This document shows positions 11,757 to 11,849 of a stretch of DNA of 11,849 nucleotides, one piece after another. Source of the DNA: Anaerolineales bacterium (lineage in GTDB: Bacteria > Chloroflexota > Anaerolineae > 4572-78 > J111); NCBI GenBank assembly GCA_012032575.1, contig JAAUSP010000200.1:1-11849 (forward strand). The letters run 5' to 3'. The position numbers and the translations under genes were made by a program. Each line of letters begins with the position of its first letter. Within the stretch, counting starts at the first letter, position 1. The notes below the pieces were generated by a model. That model was not told the DNA's origin. It saw nothing but the letters and a program-made list of their open reading frames with translations, and did not search any database.

Positions 11757-11849
11757 GCCCAACGGCTCGGCGCTCACCCGCGCGGCCCAGCGGCCGCCGA
11801 ACGCCGAGACCTCGAGACGCTACGCCGCCAGAAGGCAACCGGCCACTAG
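11757..11849 (-). other. Second integron attC site (partial, runs off the window)
   Basis: GTTGGGC (complement of 11757-11763) matches the R' box. The 20 bases 11757-11776 match 10876-10895 at 19 positions, so the two sites are close relatives, as in chromosomal cassette arrays. CTCGGCG (11766-11772) pairs with CGCCGAG (11802-11808) inside. The opposite R'' box is not seen before the window ends, so the upstream cassette's gene lies outside. Confidence 0.7.

Overview
The window looks like a fragment of an environmental, GC-rich bacterial genome, most probably Chloroflexota (Anaerolineae-like). That assignment is inferred from the gene types: a giant Ser/Thr-kinase/AAA/TPR/GAF/PP2C sensor, a secreted GH3 hydrolase with a Thr/Pro-rich tail, a membrane-anchored DtxR-type regulator, and intergenic REP-like repeats. 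No rRNA, tRNA or marker gene fixes the taxonomy. The last ~1.3 kb is of a different kind: two (partly truncated) integron gene cassettes with attC sites.

Layout. 1-297 (-): 5' part of a DtxR/MntR-family regulator with an N-terminal membrane helix. Its control region (331-413) holds a perfect consensus sigma70-type promoter and two inverted repeats suited to be operators. 411-745: a gene-free stretch packed with hairpins, including a probable terminator and a pair of inverted REP-like units. 746-5957 (-): one very large sensor/signalling gene broken by four single-base frameshifts. 6100-7238 (-): a radical SAM enzyme gene with one frameshift. 7239-7479: divergent promoter region. 7480-7683 (+): a small predicted membrane protein. 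7684-8102: gene-free, a composite of inverted repeats bounded by 35-bp near-identical inverted arms. 8103 to about 10560 (+): a secreted GH3 glycosidase gene with about four frameshifts. About 10555-10565: an abrupt junction. 10552-10827 (-): BrnT-family toxin missing its last residues. 10876-10989: complete attC-like site. 11034-11711 (-): class I SAM methyltransferase in a cassette. 11757-11849: a second, partial attC.

The frameshifts in the three large left-hand genes fall mostly in homopolymer runs of 3-5 bases, and each is repaired by adding or removing one base, after which recognisable domains continue. This pattern suggests uncorrected sequence errors more than real gene decay; the joined products would be 1737 aa (sensor) and 379 aa (radical SAM). 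The right-hand cassette genes show no frameshift.

How the genes may work together: the left genes point to metal-dependent regulation, large-scale signal integration (kinase and phosphatase domains on one chain) and secreted cell-wall or glycan turnover, but nothing shows they share one pathway. The integron segment is a separate accessory module with no integrase in view. Whether it is truly inserted next to the GH3 gene or joined by a chimeric assembly is the main open question.
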